Positions 1 through 10,459 are shown, numbered from the stretch's first letter. The stretch: DNA of 64,000 bases from Lysobacter enzymogenes (GCF_017355525.1 NZ_CP067395.1:1736001-1800000), one strand, 5' to 3'. Numbers and translations are program-made. The notes: a model not told the origin generated them from the letters alone.

Positions 1-1617
<1,617 letters not shown>

Positions 1618-1689
1618 GCCGTTCGCCGCGGCGGCCGCAGCTTGCGGCGCCGCGGCGGCGGTTCGCCCCCGACTCTGCGCGACCTGTGT

Positions 1690-1718
1690 GCCCGGCGAAT
1701 ATCCGTCGGGCTTTTTTT
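1690..1718 (+). terminator. Rho-independent terminator after katG
   Basis: GCCCGGCG pairs with CGTCGGGC (8 bp including one G-U) around a 6-nt loop and is followed by seven T. It sits 73 bp after the katG stop, so it most likely ends that transcript. Confidence 0.8.
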
Positions 1719-1869
1719 ATCGCCGCACGTCGTGCGCGCCCTCGGCGCACGCTGCCGCGCTTCGCCGCGCACCTGCGTTGCACACCCGGGCTTCGGCGGC
1801 CGCCCGGCATCACTCGGCACTAACGACCCGGCGCTAGCATCTGCACTCCCCGTGCACCGGAATTTAACG

Positions 1870-2505
1870 ATGAGCGCCTCGCTGACCGACGATCTCCTCA
1901 ACCAGCTCCAGGGCCAGCCACTGGCGCAAATCGGCAGCCAGCTCGGCTTGTCCGAATCGCAGACCCAGGGCGCGGTGAGCCAGGCGCTGCCGTTGCTGCT
2001 CGGCGCGCTCGGCCGCAACGCCAGCCAGCCCGAGGGCGCGCAGGCGCTGTTCGGCGCGCTGCAGCGCGACCACGCCGATGCCGGCGGCGGCGCGGCCGGG
2101 CTCGACCTGGGCGGCGTGCTCGGCGCGGTGCTCGGCGGGGGCGGCGGCCGCCAGACCGACGGCGCCGGCATCCTCGGCCACATCTTCGGCGGCCGCGAGG
2201 ACACCGCGGCGCAGGGCCTGGGCCAGAGCACCGGCCTCGGCGGCGGCCAGGCCAACACCCTGCTGAAGATCCTCGCCCCGATCGTGCTGTCCTACCTCGC
2301 CCAGCGCATGTTCTCCGGCGGCAACCAGGCCGCAGCCAATCCGCAGCAGCTCGGCGACGCGCTCGGCCAGGAACACCAGCGCATCCAGCAGCAAGGCGGC
2401 GCCGGCGGCCTGCTCGGCGCGGTGCTCGACCAGGACGGCGACGGCCAGCTCGGCCTCGGCGACCTGCTCAAGATCGGCGGCAATCTGCTCGGCGGCAAGC
2501 GCTGA
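1870..2505 (+). CDS. DUF937 family protein, Gly/Gln-rich
   Basis: A 211-residue protein of the DUF937 type, function unknown. The N-terminal part (LTDDLLNQLQGQPL, IGSQLGLSESQ, PLLLGALGRNA) is a helical domain resembling the family. Two Gly/Ala-rich stretches follow (LGGVLGAVLGGGGG; LLGAVLDQDGDGQLG). The C-terminal pattern DQDGDGQLGLGDLLKIGGNLLGG resembles an EF-hand-like DxDGDG loop, which is seen in some DUF937 proteins. The ATG at 1870 was chosen because the upstream in-frame extension is low-complexity and runs through the katG terminator. No signal peptide is seen, so it is probably cytoplasmic. It appears to be a single-gene unit. Confidence 0.85.
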   Translation: MSASLTDDLLNQLQGQPLAQIGSQLGLSESQTQGAVSQALPLLLGALGRNASQPEGAQALFGALQRDHADAGGGAAGLDLGGVLGAVLGGGGGRQTDGAGILGHIFGGREDTAAQGLGQSTGLGGGQANTLLKILAPIVLSYLAQRMFSGGNQAAANPQQLGDALGQEHQRIQQQGGAGGLLGAVLDQDGDGQLGLGDLLKIGGNLLGGKR

Positions 2506-2540
2506 GTTGCTTGCCCGGCACGCGGTTGCCGGGATGCGTC

Positions 2541-2565
2541 GAACGGCCGCCTTGTGCGGCCGTTC
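2541..2565 (+). terminator. hairpin after the DUF937 gene
   Basis: A perfect 10-bp stem GAACGGCCGC/GCGGCCGTTC closes a 5-nt loop 36 bp after the stop at 2505. There is no clear T-run, so its efficiency as an intrinsic terminator is uncertain. Confidence 0.5.
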
Positions 2566-2660
2566 GCGTGTTGGGCGGGAAGGAATCGTGGGATCGGCGC
2601 GAATGCGGCGATGATGGATGGAGAGCGGCTGCGGGACGCTTTCGACGCAGTTGCCTTGGC

Positions 2661-2724
2661 GCGGTCGCGGCTCGCGCCGCTCCTACAGGAAGCTCATGTA
2701 GGAGCGGCGTGAGCCGCGACCGCG
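2661..2724. repeat. REP-type palindromic pair (tail-to-tail)
   Basis: Two inverted copies of a roughly 26-bp GC-rich element: GCGGTCGCGGCTCGCGCCGC plus TCCTAC at 2661-2686, and its complement beginning GTAGGAGCGG at 2698-2724. An 11-bp spacer separates them, and one base differs between arms (GGCGTGAG versus GGCGCGAG). The same element occurs at 54706-54800 and 57750-57814, and a decayed single copy lies at 10516-10540. It lies between the convergent DUF937 and hslR genes, as expected for REP/BIME sequences. The rest of 2506-2832 shows no gene. Confidence 0.85.
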
Positions 2725-2832
2725 AAACCGCATACGCCTGCGACGCTAGCATCGTGCCGGCGACTGTCACGAAATGGCTGACCCGCTCCGGCTGCCGCAG
2801 CAGCGCTTTCGCGGCCACCGCCACCGCAACCG

Positions 2833-3255
2833 CTACAACGCGTCGATATCCCCCAACGCCTTGATCAACCGCCGCGCGCGCTTGTCCGGCTTGGTTTCCG
2901 GCGCGCGGTAGCCGTTGCGCTCGGCCGCGCGCAGGGCGCGCGCCTGTTCGCGCGCGACGCGCGAGGCCTCGGTCTCTGCGTACAAGGCCTGCGCCGCGCT
3001 GGCCGGGCCGCGGGTGTCGCTGAGGCCGGTCACCGCGATCTCGAAGCTTTCCTCGCCGCGCGCGACCTTGAGCGCGTCGCCGACGCGCACCGCGCGCGAG
3101 GCCTTGGCGCGCTGGCCGGCGACTTCGACCTTGCCGGTCTCCACCGCCTGCCGGGCCAGGCTGCGGGTCTTGTAGAAGCGCGCGGCCCACAGCCACAGGT
3201 CCAACCGCACCGTCGCCTGGACGGGCGCGGCCGTCGTTTCGTCTTGCTTGCTCAT
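2833..3255 (-). CDS. hslR: ribosome-associated heat shock protein Hsp15 (S4 domain)
   Basis: A 140-residue basic RNA-binding protein. In E. coli, Hsp15 binds 50S subunits that still carry nascent-chain tRNA and helps recycle them. The S4 domain spans about residues 15-75: VRLDLWLWAARFYKTRSLA, VETGKVEVAGQRAKASRAV, VRVGDALKV. A charged Arg-rich helix follows (SRVAREQARALRAAERN) and ends with KPDKRARRLIKALGDIDAL. The length matches the family. The ATG at 3255 (MSKQDET) was chosen over longer in-frame starts because the S4 domain begins shortly after it and the upstream extension is low-complexity. It diverges from the MATE gene at 3443. Confidence 0.9.
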   Translation of the reverse strand: MSKQDETTAAPVQATVRLDLWLWAARFYKTRSLARQAVETGKVEVAGQRAKASRAVRVGDALKVARGEESFEIAVTGLSDTRGPASAAQALYAETEASRVAREQARALRAAERNGYRAPETKPDKRARRLIKALGDIDAL

Positions 3256-3442
3256 ATCGGCGCGAACGATACCACCGCGCGGCGTGCGCCGATGCGACAG
3301 CGCGGCGCCGCCCGTCGCCGCCGCACGGCCGCGGCGCGTGCAGATATCGACCGAACGCGCCACACCGCGCGCAGGCGGCGACGACGCGCTAACCCCGGCG
3401 CGGGTCATACTGCCGCCCTTGCCCGCCCCGCCCGGAACCGAC

Positions 3443-4951
3443 ATGGCCCCCAGCGCCCCCCGCGGCAGCCAGCTGCTGACCGAAGGCCCGATCGGCCGCA
3501 CCATGATTTCGTTCGCGCTGCCGATCATGGCCGGCAACGCCGCGCAATCGCTCAACGGCTCGATCAACTCGATCTGGGTCGGCCGCTACCTCGGCGAGGC
3601 CGCGCTGACCGCGACGGCGAACGCCAACAACATCATGTTCTTCCTGATCGGTTCGATGTTCGGCATCGGCATGGCCGCGACGATCCTGATCGGCCAGGCC
3701 ACCGGCGCGCGCGACACCGCGCGGGCGCGGCGGATCATGGGCACCAGCGCCAGCTTCTTCCTCGGCCTGTCGGCGGCGATCGCCGCGATCGGTTGGTTCC
3801 TCGCCGACGCGATCCTGCGCGGCATGGGCACGCCGCCCGCCGCGCAGCCGCTGGCCGAGCAGTACCTGCGGGTGATCTTCCTCTCGATCCCCTTCATCTA
3901 CGCGTTCGCGTTCCTGTCTTCGGCGCTGCGCGGCCTCGGCGATTCGCGCACGCCGTTCCGCTTCCTGCTGATGTCGGTCGCGCTCGACATCGTGCTCAAC
4001 CCGCTGCTGATCTTCGGCTGGGGCCCGCTGCCGGCGCTGGGCATCGCCGGTTCCGCGCTGTCGACCTTCGTCGCCCAGGGCGCCAGCCTGGCCGCGTTGC
4101 TGATCCATCTGCGGCGCAAGCGCCACGTGCTGTGGCTGGGCCGCGGCGATGCGCATCTGCTCAAGATCGATCCGGCGGTGCTGCGCGCGCTGATCGTCAA
4201 GGGCGTGCCGATGGGATTGCAGATGGTGCTGATCTCGCTGGCGATGATCGCGATGATCCGCCTGGTCAACGCCCACGGCACCGCCATCGCGGCGGGCTAC
4301 GGCGCCGCGCTGCAGCTGTGGACCTACGTGCAGATGCCGGCGATGGCGATCGGCGCGGCGTGTTCCTCGATCGCCGCGCAAAGCGTCGGCGCCGGGCGCT
4401 GGGACCGGGTCGGCGCGGCCGCGCGCACCGGCACCTTGTTCAATTTCCTGATGACCGGCGCGCTGATCGCGCCGCTGATCCTGTTCGACCGCTACACCCT
4501 GGCGCTGTTCCTGCCCGACGGCAGCGCCTCGTTCGAGATCGCCCGCCACCTCAACCACATCGCGATCTTCTCGTTCCTGTTCTTCGGCGTGACCTTCGTG
4601 ATCTCCGGCGTGGTCCGCGCCACCGGCGCGGTGATCCCGCCGCTGCTGATCCTCGGCTCGGCGCTGTGGGGCATCCGCGTGCCGTTCGCGACCTTCCTGC
4701 AACCGGTGCTGGGCATGGACGCGCTGTGGTGGAGCTTTCCGGTCAGCGCGCTGTGCTCGATGCTGATGTCGCTGGCGTATTACCGCTGGGGCGGCTGGCG
4801 CAAGGCCAAGATGATGGCGCCGCCCGAGCGCGTGGCCGCGCCGGTGGCGACCCAAACCATCGCCGCGCCGGCGGAAGTGCCGGCCGCGCCGCCGGCGCCG
4901 GTGGCCGATGCGGCGCCGGACGAGGATGCCGCCCCGCAGCGAACGCATTGA
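3443..4951 (+). CDS. MATE family multidrug/Na+ efflux transporter
   Basis: A 502-residue inner-membrane antiporter of the multidrug and toxic compound extrusion family. It shows about 12 hydrophobic helices in two similar halves. The first half opens with LTEGPIGRTMISFALPIMAG and continues with SINSIWVGRYLGEAALTATA, the usual MATE N-lobe. The C-terminal tail of about 35 residues is Ala/Pro-rich (VPAAPPAPVADAAPDEDAAP) and probably disordered. The ATG at 3443 gives a start 15-20 residues before the first conserved segment; a longer frame from 3248 would add an Arg-rich leader overlapping the hslR start and is less likely. The substrate cannot be told from sequence. Confidence 0.9.
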   Translation: MAPSAPRGSQLLTEGPIGRTMISFALPIMAGNAAQSLNGSINSIWVGRYLGEAALTATANANNIMFFLIGSMFGIGMAATILIGQATGARDTARARRIMGTSASFFLGLSAAIAAIGWFLADAILRGMGTPPAAQPLAEQYLRVIFLSIPFIYAFAFLSSALRGLGDSRTPFRFLLMSVALDIVLNPLLIFGWGPLPALGIAGSALSTFVAQGASLAALLIHLRRKRHVLWLGRGDAHLLKIDPAVLRALIVKGVPMGLQMVLISLAMIAMIRLVNAHGTAIAAGYGAALQLWTYVQMPAMAIGAACSSIAAQSVGAGRWDRVGAAARTGTLFNFLMTGALIAPLILFDRYTLALFLPDGSASFEIARHLNHIAIFSFLFFGVTFVISGVVRATGAVIPPLLILGSALWGIRVPFATFLQPVLGMDALWWSFPVSALCSMLMSLAYYRWGGWRKAKMMAPPERVAAPVATQTIAAPAEVPAAPPAPVADAAPDEDAAPQRTH

Positions 4952-4968
4952 TCGCGCGCCGGGCGCCT

Positions 4969-5439
4969 TCAGGCCGGCCGCACTTCCATCATGTAGTCCT
5001 TCCATTCCTGGAAGCTGCGGACGTACAGGTGGTAGCGGTCGGTGCCGTAGCTGGGATATGCGGGCATGTGGCGAGCGATCACGTACAAGGTCCGGTCGCG
5101 ATCGAAGCTGTCGCTGAAACCGACAGGGACGTTGCGTCCGTGCACGCCGCGGCCAGGGGTGCCGTTGTTGGGCTTCGCGGTGAACATCGCGTTGCGCTGG
5201 CACCAGTCGGCGATCTCGTGCGCGTGCTGGTACTGCTCGGCATAGGCCTTTTGCCGCTGGACCATCGACTCGGCGGCGTTCTCCTGCACCGCTTGCTGGA
5301 GCGGCAGGCTGCCCAACTCCACGGTCTTGAAGTGGTCCGCCAAAGCCTGGGCGACGATCTGGTTTTTCGACTGGCCGCTGGCGCGGGCCAGAAAATCGAG
5401 CTGCGTTTCCAGCTCGGAAGGAAGTCTGACGGACAACAT
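4969..5439 (-). CDS. ribbon-helix-helix protein with unknown C-terminal domain
   Basis: A 156-residue protein. Residues 1-40 (MLSVRLPSELETQLDFLARA, then SKNQIVAQALADHF) match the CopG/Arc-type ribbon-helix-helix DNA-binding fold used by antitoxins and small repressors. The remaining 110 residues are unusual for such proteins. They contain a Gln-rich helix (MVQRQKAYAEQYQHAHEIAD) and an aromatic-rich end (DRYHLYVRSFQEWKDYMMEV) that I do not recognise. The start at 5439 puts the ribbon strand at the N-terminus; an upstream Met at 5490 is possible. No toxin-like partner adjoins it. An imperfect palindrome lies just upstream and could be its operator, by analogy with autoregulated RHH proteins. 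Confidence 0.75.
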   Translation of the reverse strand: MLSVRLPSELETQLDFLARASGQSKNQIVAQALADHFKTVELGSLPLQQAVQENAAESMVQRQKAYAEQYQHAHEIADWCQRNAMFTAKPNNGTPGRGVHGRNVPVGFSDSFDRDRTLYVIARHMPAYPSYGTDRYHLYVRSFQEWKDYMMEVRPA

Positions 5440-5484
5440 AGGCGCATCTTCAAAATTGGCGCGGCACTCGCCGCAAGCCAAATG

Positions 5485-5496
5485 ATGCATATGTAT
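5485..5496. promoter_or_regulatory. candidate RHH operator
   Basis: ATGCATATGTAT is a near-palindrome (10 of 12 positions) in an AT-rich patch 46 bp upstream of the RHH start. On the minus strand a TTGACC hexamer lies just upstream of it (about 5513-5508), so the palindrome would fall within the -35/-10 region. The role is inferred only from position and gene type. Confidence 0.35.
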
Positions 5497-5527
5497 TCAT
5501 CGTGGGTCAACAGTATTCTTACTCGGG

Positions 5528-5893
5528 CTAGATCTGCTCCAGCACCAGGGTGAACACCCCGGCTTCGCCTTTGTCGAAAGCCTCGCGCCAGATCCGGTAC
5601 CCCTCCAGATCCTCCTCGCCGACCGGCATGCGCCCGATCACCCGCGGCGCGGCCTCGGCCACGCGCGTGCCGACGATGGGGAAATGGCCGAGCAGGCGCA
5701 CGGTCTTGAGTTCGGCGACGTCGGCCGCGTCCTCGCGCCGCACTTCTTCGGCGGTGTGGGTGTCGAACTTGCGCAGCGACAGCGCGTCGCGCCCGTCCGG
5801 CAAGGCGTCGATGCGCTGCACCCAGAAAAAGCCCCAGCTGCCGTCGCTGCGCGGATAGGTGCAGATGTCGCCTTCGGACAGGCCAGGATTCAT
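5528..5893 (-). CDS. conserved hypothetical protein, 121 aa
   Basis: An unrecognised soluble protein with no signal peptide or membrane segment. The N-terminus GLSEGDICTYPRSDGSWGFFWVQRI looks like a small beta barrel or sheet. Middle and end are acidic and mixed (REDAADVAELKTVRLLGHFP, EDLEGYRIWREAFDKGEAG). The ATG at 5893 was chosen because residues upstream in frame are Arg/Ala-rich with atypical composition. It is separated from the RHH gene by the AT-rich patch, and nothing in the neighbourhood suggests a function. Confidence 0.7.
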   Translation of the reverse strand: MNPGLSEGDICTYPRSDGSWGFFWVQRIDALPDGRDALSLRKFDTHTAEEVRREDAADVAELKTVRLLGHFPIVGTRVAEAAPRVIGRMPVGEEDLEGYRIWREAFDKGEAGVFTLVLEQI

Positions 5894-6389
5894 GGACGCT
5901 CCCGCCGCGGGGGCGGCGCGATTTCGGGGGATGCGGCGGGCAGCGCCGCGAGGCGAATCTAGCGCGATTCGCGCGCAGCGCACAGCGGCGACAGCGGTCA
6001 GGGCGCGGGGCGGTTGCGGCCATGAGCGGGTGGTGCGCCTGGAGGAGCGGGCGCGAGCTTGCTGTGCTGCGAGTCGCCCGGCACGAGATGGCGAGGCCAG
6101 CGAGGAGCCTGGATGGGTGAGGAGCGGGCGCGAGTCCGCTGCGCTTCGAGTCACGGCCAGCGAACCGAAGGAGTGAGGAGCGAGCGCAAACCAGCGTCGT
6201 CGTGCGACGTCCGCTGGGCGACAGCTGTCGCCGCGAAGCTGTGCGCTACGGCAGGCGCGCGCAAGCGGATTCGCGCATGGCCGGCGGCGACGCGGCATCG
6301 GCCGCGAAACGCGGGCGTGCGCAAAGCCGATGCAGCGCAGGCCTGCGGCGTTCGCTCGCCTCTGCGCGCCGCGTCGGGCCGCAAAAGCA
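5894..6389. other. intergenic region, no convincing gene
   Basis: About 500 bp between a hypothetical gene and the rplS terminator, both transcribed leftward. All open frames here are Arg/Ala-rich with no recognisable domain. The only structure seen is a short direct repeat listed separately. Confidence 0.6.
6042..6188. repeat. imperfect direct repeats, GAGGAGCGGGCGCGAG unit
   Basis: The 16-bp word GAGGAGCGGGCGCGAG occurs at 6042 and 6119, with a degraded form (GAGGAGCGAGCGCA) at 6175. Similarity continues into flanking sequence (CTGTGCTGCGAGTC versus CTGCGCTTCGAGTC). This looks like a decayed local duplication in non-coding DNA. Confidence 0.45.
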
Positions 6390-6413
6390 AACGGCCGCCT
6401 TTCGGCGGCCGTT
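6390..6413 (-). terminator. terminator of the rpsP-rplS operon
   Basis: AACGGCCGCC/GGCGGCCGTT forms a perfect 10-bp stem with a TTTC loop, 25 bp beyond the rplS stop. On the minus strand it is followed by TTGCTTTTGC, a T-rich tail. Confidence 0.75.
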
Positions 6414-6437
6414 CGCAGCGCAGCTCGGGCGAGCCGA

Positions 6438-6836
6438 TTACTCGGCGGCCGGCGCGTTCTTGGCGCGCGCGTAGGCGGCCAGGTCTTCCTTGATGCGGGC
6501 CTTCTTGCCTTCCAGGCCGCGCAGGTAGTACAGCTTGCCGGAGCGGACCTTGCCGCGGCGCTTGACTTCGACCGAGTCGATCACGGCGCTGTGGCTCTGG
6601 AACACGCGCTCGACGCCGTAGCCGTGCGAGATCTTGCGCACGGTGAAGGACGAGTTGAGGCCGGCGTTCTTCTTGCCGATGACCACGCCTTCATAGGCCT
6701 GGACGCGCTCGCGGTTGCCTTCCTTGACCTTGACGTTGACGACGACGGTGTCGCCCGGGCTGAAGTCGGGCAGCTTGCGCTGGACCTGTTCGGCTTCGAA
6801 GTTCTGCAGCAGCGTATGGATGGAGGGCTTGTTCAT
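6438..6836 (-). CDS. rplS: 50S ribosomal protein L19
   Basis: A 132-residue ribosomal protein at the 30S-50S interface. Family features are intact: [73 protein letters not shown]. The extra C-terminal residues ([11 protein letters not shown]) are slightly longer than in E. coli. It is the last gene of the rpsP-rimM-trmD-rplS unit, 78 bp downstream of trmD, and is followed by a terminator. Confidence 0.98.
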   Translation of the reverse strand: MNKPSIHTLLQNFEAEQVQRKLPDFSPGDTVVVNVKVKEGNRERVQAYEGVVIGKKNAGLNSSFTVRKISHGYGVERVFQSHSAVIDSVEVKRRGKVRSGKLYYLRGLEGKKARIKEDLAAYARAKNAPAAE

Positions 6837-6914
6837 GGCTATGGCCTGTTGGATTAGTTGTTGCGCGAGTGCACGTGGACCCGCGTCATGGCATGGATAC
6901 AGCTAAGCGGCTAA

Positions 6915-7775
6915 TTATAACGGGGTTTTTTCGGCCGTGGCTAGGGCTGAGGCGCCCTGCCCCGGATCGGCGCCCTCGGCGCCGGCTGAATCGGGGCCGG
7001 CGCCGGGGCTGGAAGCGGTTTCCCGCGCCTTGCGCGCCTGCGCCAGCTCGACCCGGTAGGCCTCGAGCAGCTTGCGGTCGGCCTTGGACAGGGCCGCCTC
7101 GTTCAGCAAGTCCGGGCGGCGCTGCCAGGTCCGCCCCAGCGACTGCTGCCGGCGCCACTGGGCGATGCGGGCGTGGTTGCCCGACATCAGCACCTGCGGC
7201 ACCGCGCCGAGTTCGTGCTCGACCGGGCGGGTGTAGTGCGGGCAATCCAGCAGCCCGTCCTCGAAACTGTCCTGCACCGCCGACTCGGCGTCGCCGAGCG
7301 CGCCGTCCTGCAGGCGCGCGACCGCATCGACCAGCACCGCCGCGGCCAGTTCGCCGCCGGACAGCACGTAGTCGCCGATCGACAGTTCCTCGTCGATCTC
7401 GGCCTGGATCAGGCGCTCGTCGACGCCCTCGTAGCGGCCGCACAGCAGGATCAGCCGCTCGTGGCCGGCCAGTTCGCGCACCTTGGCCTGGTCCAGCCGC
7501 GGGCCCTGCGGGCTCAGGTAGATCGTCCGCGCCGGCGCCGGATCGGCCGCGCGCGCGGCGCCGATGGCGGCGCGCAGCGGATCGATCAGCATCACCATGC
7601 CCGGGCCGCCGCCGAACGGACGCTCGTCGACGCGGCGGTAATTGCCTTCGGCGTAATCGCGCGGATTCCAGCCGTGCATCGACAGCAGCCCGCGCTCGCC
7701 GGCGCGGCCGACCACGCCGAACGCCGCGCATTGCGCGACGAACTCGGGGAACAGGCTGATGACGTCGATGCGCAT
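6915..7775 (-). CDS. trmD: tRNA (guanine37-N1)-methyltransferase TrmD
   Basis: SPOUT-class enzyme that uses S-adenosylmethionine to methylate G37 of tRNAs reading CNN codons, preventing +1 frameshifts. It has 286 residues. [13 protein letters not shown] begins the knot domain. [28 protein letters not shown] and [14 protein letters not shown] are the SAM-binding trefoil-knot segments. [20 protein letters not shown] and [17 protein letters not shown] belong to the C-terminal tRNA-binding region. The C-terminus has a 40-residue low-complexity tail beyond the family's usual end. It lies downstream of a small extra gene rather than directly after rimM. Confidence 0.97.
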   Translation of the reverse strand: MRIDVISLFPEFVAQCAAFGVVGRAGERGLLSMHGWNPRDYAEGNYRRVDERPFGGGPGMVMLIDPLRAAIGAARAADPAPARTIYLSPQGPRLDQAKVRELAGHERLILLCGRYEGVDERLIQAEIDEELSIGDYVLSGGELAAAVLVDAVARLQDGALGDAESAVQDSFEDGLLDCPHYTRPVEHELGAVPQVLMSGNHARIAQWRRQQSLGRTWQRRPDLLNEAALSKADRKLLEAYRVELAQARKARETASSPGAGPDSAGAEGADPGQGASALATAEKTPL

Positions 7776-7822
7776 GCGGACTCGCGAAAACGGATGCCAA
7801 GCTAAACGAAAAAGCGCTGCGC

Positions 7823-8065
7823 TCAGTCGAAGCGCTGGAGGAAATCGGCGATTTCCCGATCGGTCGCCGCCCAGTCTTCGCCGCGCAACTGCACCATCGC
7901 GATCAAGCCGAGCAGTTCCACTGGATTTTCAGCCAGGAACGAATGCTCGCCTTTGCGCGCCAGCCACCAACCCGGCAGAGTCGGATGGCCTTCAAGCTCG
8001 TAGCCTTGCTGCAACAACGCCGCTGCCGCGGGCGCCAGGGTGTTGTTGGCCATCGTCACGCGCAT
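7823..8065 (-). CDS. small unknown protein inside the rpsP-trmD operon
   Basis: An 80-residue unrecognised protein. Segments [40 protein letters not shown] and [12 protein letters not shown] suggest a compact soluble alpha/beta protein; no signal peptide or membrane helix is seen. The ATG at 8065 was chosen because GAGG sits about 8 bases upstream. Later or earlier in-frame starts at 8053 and 8080 lack such a site. It lies 64 bp after rimM and 47 bp before trmD on the same strand, so it is probably co-transcribed. The classical operon has no gene here. The codon pattern looks like its neighbours, so it is likely real. Confidence 0.75.
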   Translation of the reverse strand: MRVTMANNTLAPAAAALLQQGYELEGHPTLPGWWLARKGEHSFLAENPVELLGLIAMVQLRGEDWAATDREIADFLQRFD

Positions 8066-8129
8066 TCGGGACCTCGCCAAGCGCCCGGCTTGCGCCGGCG
8101 ATCCCTTCGGCGCGTGCGCGCGAAGGGCT

Positions 8130-8645
8130 TCAGAAATCCGGATCCCAATCGACGGTCACCCGCCGGGTTTCGAAATCCACCGACTGCACGTACTGCGGGA
8201 TCACGAACGGAATCATCCGCTCGCGTTCGTCGTCGCGCGCCACCAATACGTCGTTGGCGCCGGTCGCGAACAGATGCGTCACCCGGCCGAGGGCGACGCC
8301 TTCGGTGGTGACGACCTCCAGGCCTTCCAGGTCGACCCAGTAGAACTCGCCTTCGCGCGGCGGCGGCAGGGCCGAACGCGGGACGTAGATTTCGGTGCCG
8401 CGCAGCGCTTCGACCGCGTCGCGGTCGGTCACGCCGGGCAGGTTGGCGATCAGGAACTTGCCGCTTTCGCGGCCGCGCACGCCCGACAGTTCGCGCTCGC
8501 CGCCGTGCGGATCGCGCACGATCCACGGCTGGTAGCGGAAGATCGCGGCGCGCGGCTCGGTCCAGGACTCGAGCTTGGCTTCGCCGCGAATGCCGAACGC
8601 GCCAAGCACCCTGCCCAACAGGATGCGGCGCGAGGATTCGCTCAT
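8130..8645 (-). CDS. rimM: ribosome maturation factor RimM
   Basis: Binds ribosomal protein S19 and assists maturation of the 30S head. It has 171 residues. The N-terminal RimM barrel (residues 7-90) includes [20 protein letters not shown] and [18 protein letters not shown]. The C-terminal PRC-barrel (about 97-170) includes [37 protein letters not shown] and [10 protein letters not shown]. The ATG at 8645 gives the standard start, 42 bp after the rpsP stop. The stop at 8130 precedes the small unknown gene. Confidence 0.97.
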   Translation of the reverse strand: MSESSRRILLGRVLGAFGIRGEAKLESWTEPRAAIFRYQPWIVRDPHGGERELSGVRGRESGKFLIANLPGVTDRDAVEALRGTEIYVPRSALPPPREGEFYWVDLEGLEVVTTEGVALGRVTHLFATGANDVLVARDDERERMIPFVIPQYVQSVDFETRRVTVDWDPDF

Positions 8646-8686
8646 ATGCGTAAGAGGGCCGCGCGCCAGGCGCGCGGCCCGCCGGC

Positions 8687-8944
8687 TCAGGCGGCCGGAG
8701 CGGCCTTGACGGCCTGCTTGTACAGGTCGGCGACCTTGTCGGTCAGCTGGGCGCCGTTGCCGATCCAGTGCTTTACGCGCTCGAGGTCGAGCTCGACGCG
8801 CTTTTCGTTGCCGGCGGCGACCGGGTTGTAGAAACCGACGCGCTCGATGTTGCGGCCGTCGCGGGCGCTGCGGCTGTCGGTGACGATGATGTGGTAGAAC
8901 GGACGCTTCTTGGCGCCGCCACGGGTCAGGCGAATCTTGACCAT
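8687..8944 (-). CDS. rpsP: 30S ribosomal protein S16
   Basis: An 85-residue protein of the 30S platform. [40 protein letters not shown] and [20 protein letters not shown] are the family's conserved segments and the length is standard. It is the first gene of the operon, with a good promoter 54 bp upstream. In E. coli rpsP is the first gene of the same unit and lies next to ffh; here another gene separates them. Confidence 0.98.
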   Translation of the reverse strand: MVKIRLTRGGAKKRPFYHIIVTDSRSARDGRNIERVGFYNPVAAGNEKRVELDLERVKHWIGNGAQLTDKVADLYKQAVKAAPAA

Positions 8945-8997
8945 GAGGGTTGCTTTCCTGTGTTGCCCAGCCGTCGGAATGACGGGGTAAGCCGGCG

Positions 8998-9026
8998 ATT
9001 GTAGCCCATGCCGCGACCCAGGCCAA
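8998..9026 (-). promoter_or_regulatory. sigma70-type promoter of the rpsP operon
   Basis: On the minus strand TTGGCC (9026-9021), a 17-bp spacer and TACAAT (9003-8998) lie 54 bp before the rpsP start. Between this and the next gene (9027-9288) I see nothing else. Confidence 0.65.
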
Positions 9027-9288
9027 CCCGACCCGGCTCGAACCCGGCCTCTGCCCGCTCCGGCCGGCCCCGCAAACGGCATCTCCGGCCGCCCTCCCCG
9101 CCAAATCGATCCGGGCCGTCCCCGCACGGCACCGCGCCGCCTGGTTCCGGCCCGGAATCGCCGGGCCTGCCTGCCCTGCTTCGCCGCGGCCCGCTGCCTG
9201 CGGGCCGGCGGCGCGGAGCGCGCCGTCCCTGGCGCCCCCGCCGCGACCGGATCGCCCCCGACGCCGGCCGCTGTCCTCCCCCGCGAAC

Positions 9289-10191
9289 TCAGCGCTTGTA
9301 GCGGATGCTGCCGCGCAACGCGGTCGAACCGGCCTCGCAGTTCTGCACGAAGTCGGCCGACAGGCCGGCGACCATGCGCGTGACCGGATCCACGTCGACC
9401 GCGTTGATGGTCACGCTGCCCGCGACCCGGTTGCAGCCGCGGCCGCTGCCGCTGAAATCGAAACCGAAGCTGTTGGCGTCGCCGAAGCGGGTGATCGGGA
9501 ACGTGCCCGGCCGCAGCGCCTGACCGGTCGGCGGCCGCAGGATCGCCATCCAGGTGTCGCGCTGGCCCGAGGCGCTGTAGATGAAGTAGCTGTCGTTGCC
9601 GGACATCGCGAAGGTGCTGGTGTCGCCGGCGTAATCCTTGCGCAGGCCCTGGCCGATGTAGTCGCCGGCGTCGCTGTCCAGCGTCAGCGCCATCGGCTGC
9701 ACGTTGTAGCGCAGCTTCGCGGTCAGCGCCGGCGCGTTGTCGCGTTCGCAGCGCTGCTGGCCGGTGGCTTCCAGCGCGGTCACCGCGTCGTTGGCGCCGA
9801 ATTCGATCTGCTGGATGTAGACCGAACCCCAGACCCGGTTGCAGCCGCGGCCGTTGCCGCCGATGTCGATGCCCGGCGAGCGGCCGGTGCGGAACGAGGA
9901 GCGTTCGGCGAGGTAGTAACGGCCCGGCTGCAGGCGCTGGCCGCGCGCCGCGCTGAGTTCGACATACCAGTTGTCGCTGCCGCGGCGCACGCTCATGGTC
10001 AGCAGTTGCGAGTCGCCGCTGACGGAGATGGCCGAATCGGCGCCGGTGTAGCTGCGGGTCTGGCCCTGGCCGATGTAGTCGCCGGTTTCGCTGACGAAGG
10101 AGTACGAGGTCTCGGCCAGCGCCGCGGGCGCGGCGGCGAGGCCGGCGACGGCCAGCGCGAGCGCGCCGCACATCGTCGAGAATCGGGTCAT
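9289..10191 (-). CDS. secreted protein with two tandem homologous repeats
   Basis: A 300-residue exported protein of unknown function. Residues 1-26 form a Sec signal peptide ([20 protein letters not shown], cleavage after ALA). The mature part has two similar halves. Each opens with GDYIGQG (about 37 and 174), has a dip-and-rise of short beta strands, and contains GRGCNRVxGSVxI near its end (about 117 and 253). Each half ends in a cysteine segment ([17 protein letters not shown]). The cysteines probably make one disulfide per half. It lies between ffh and rpsP on the same strand. ATG at 10191 sits before a canonical leader. Confidence 0.8.
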   Translation of the reverse strand: MTRFSTMCGALALAVAGLAAAPAALAETSYSFVSETGDYIGQGQTRSYTGADSAISVSGDSQLLTMSVRRGSDNWYVELSAARGQRLQPGRYYLAERSSFRTGRSPGIDIGGNGRGCNRVWGSVYIQQIEFGANDAVTALEATGQQRCERDNAPALTAKLRYNVQPMALTLDSDAGDYIGQGLRKDYAGDTSTFAMSGNDSYFIYSASGQRDTWMAILRPPTGQALRPGTFPITRFGDANSFGFDFSGSGRGCNRVAGSVTINAVDVDPVTRMVAGLSADFVQNCEAGSTALRGSIRYKR

Positions 10192-10459
10192 TGAGCGATC
10201 TCCATGATCTGTTTGCGGCCGCGCGGATGCGCGGCCGGTCCTTGCGCTGAGGTGCGAGTGCTGTCGTGCCCGTGTGCGGGCGTGCTGCGACTGCGGTGGT
10301 GCGCCTGCGTTGCTGCGGAGGTCAGTGTGCGGCGCGGGCGTCGCGCGCGTGGAGAACGGCGCGGGCCGTCGGTCGGCGATGCGTGGGGCGGCGGCGTCGC
10401 GGTCGGGGCGACGCGTGTGGCGTTGCGGCGCGGGTCGAGCCGCGAAGACGCTGCGTTTT

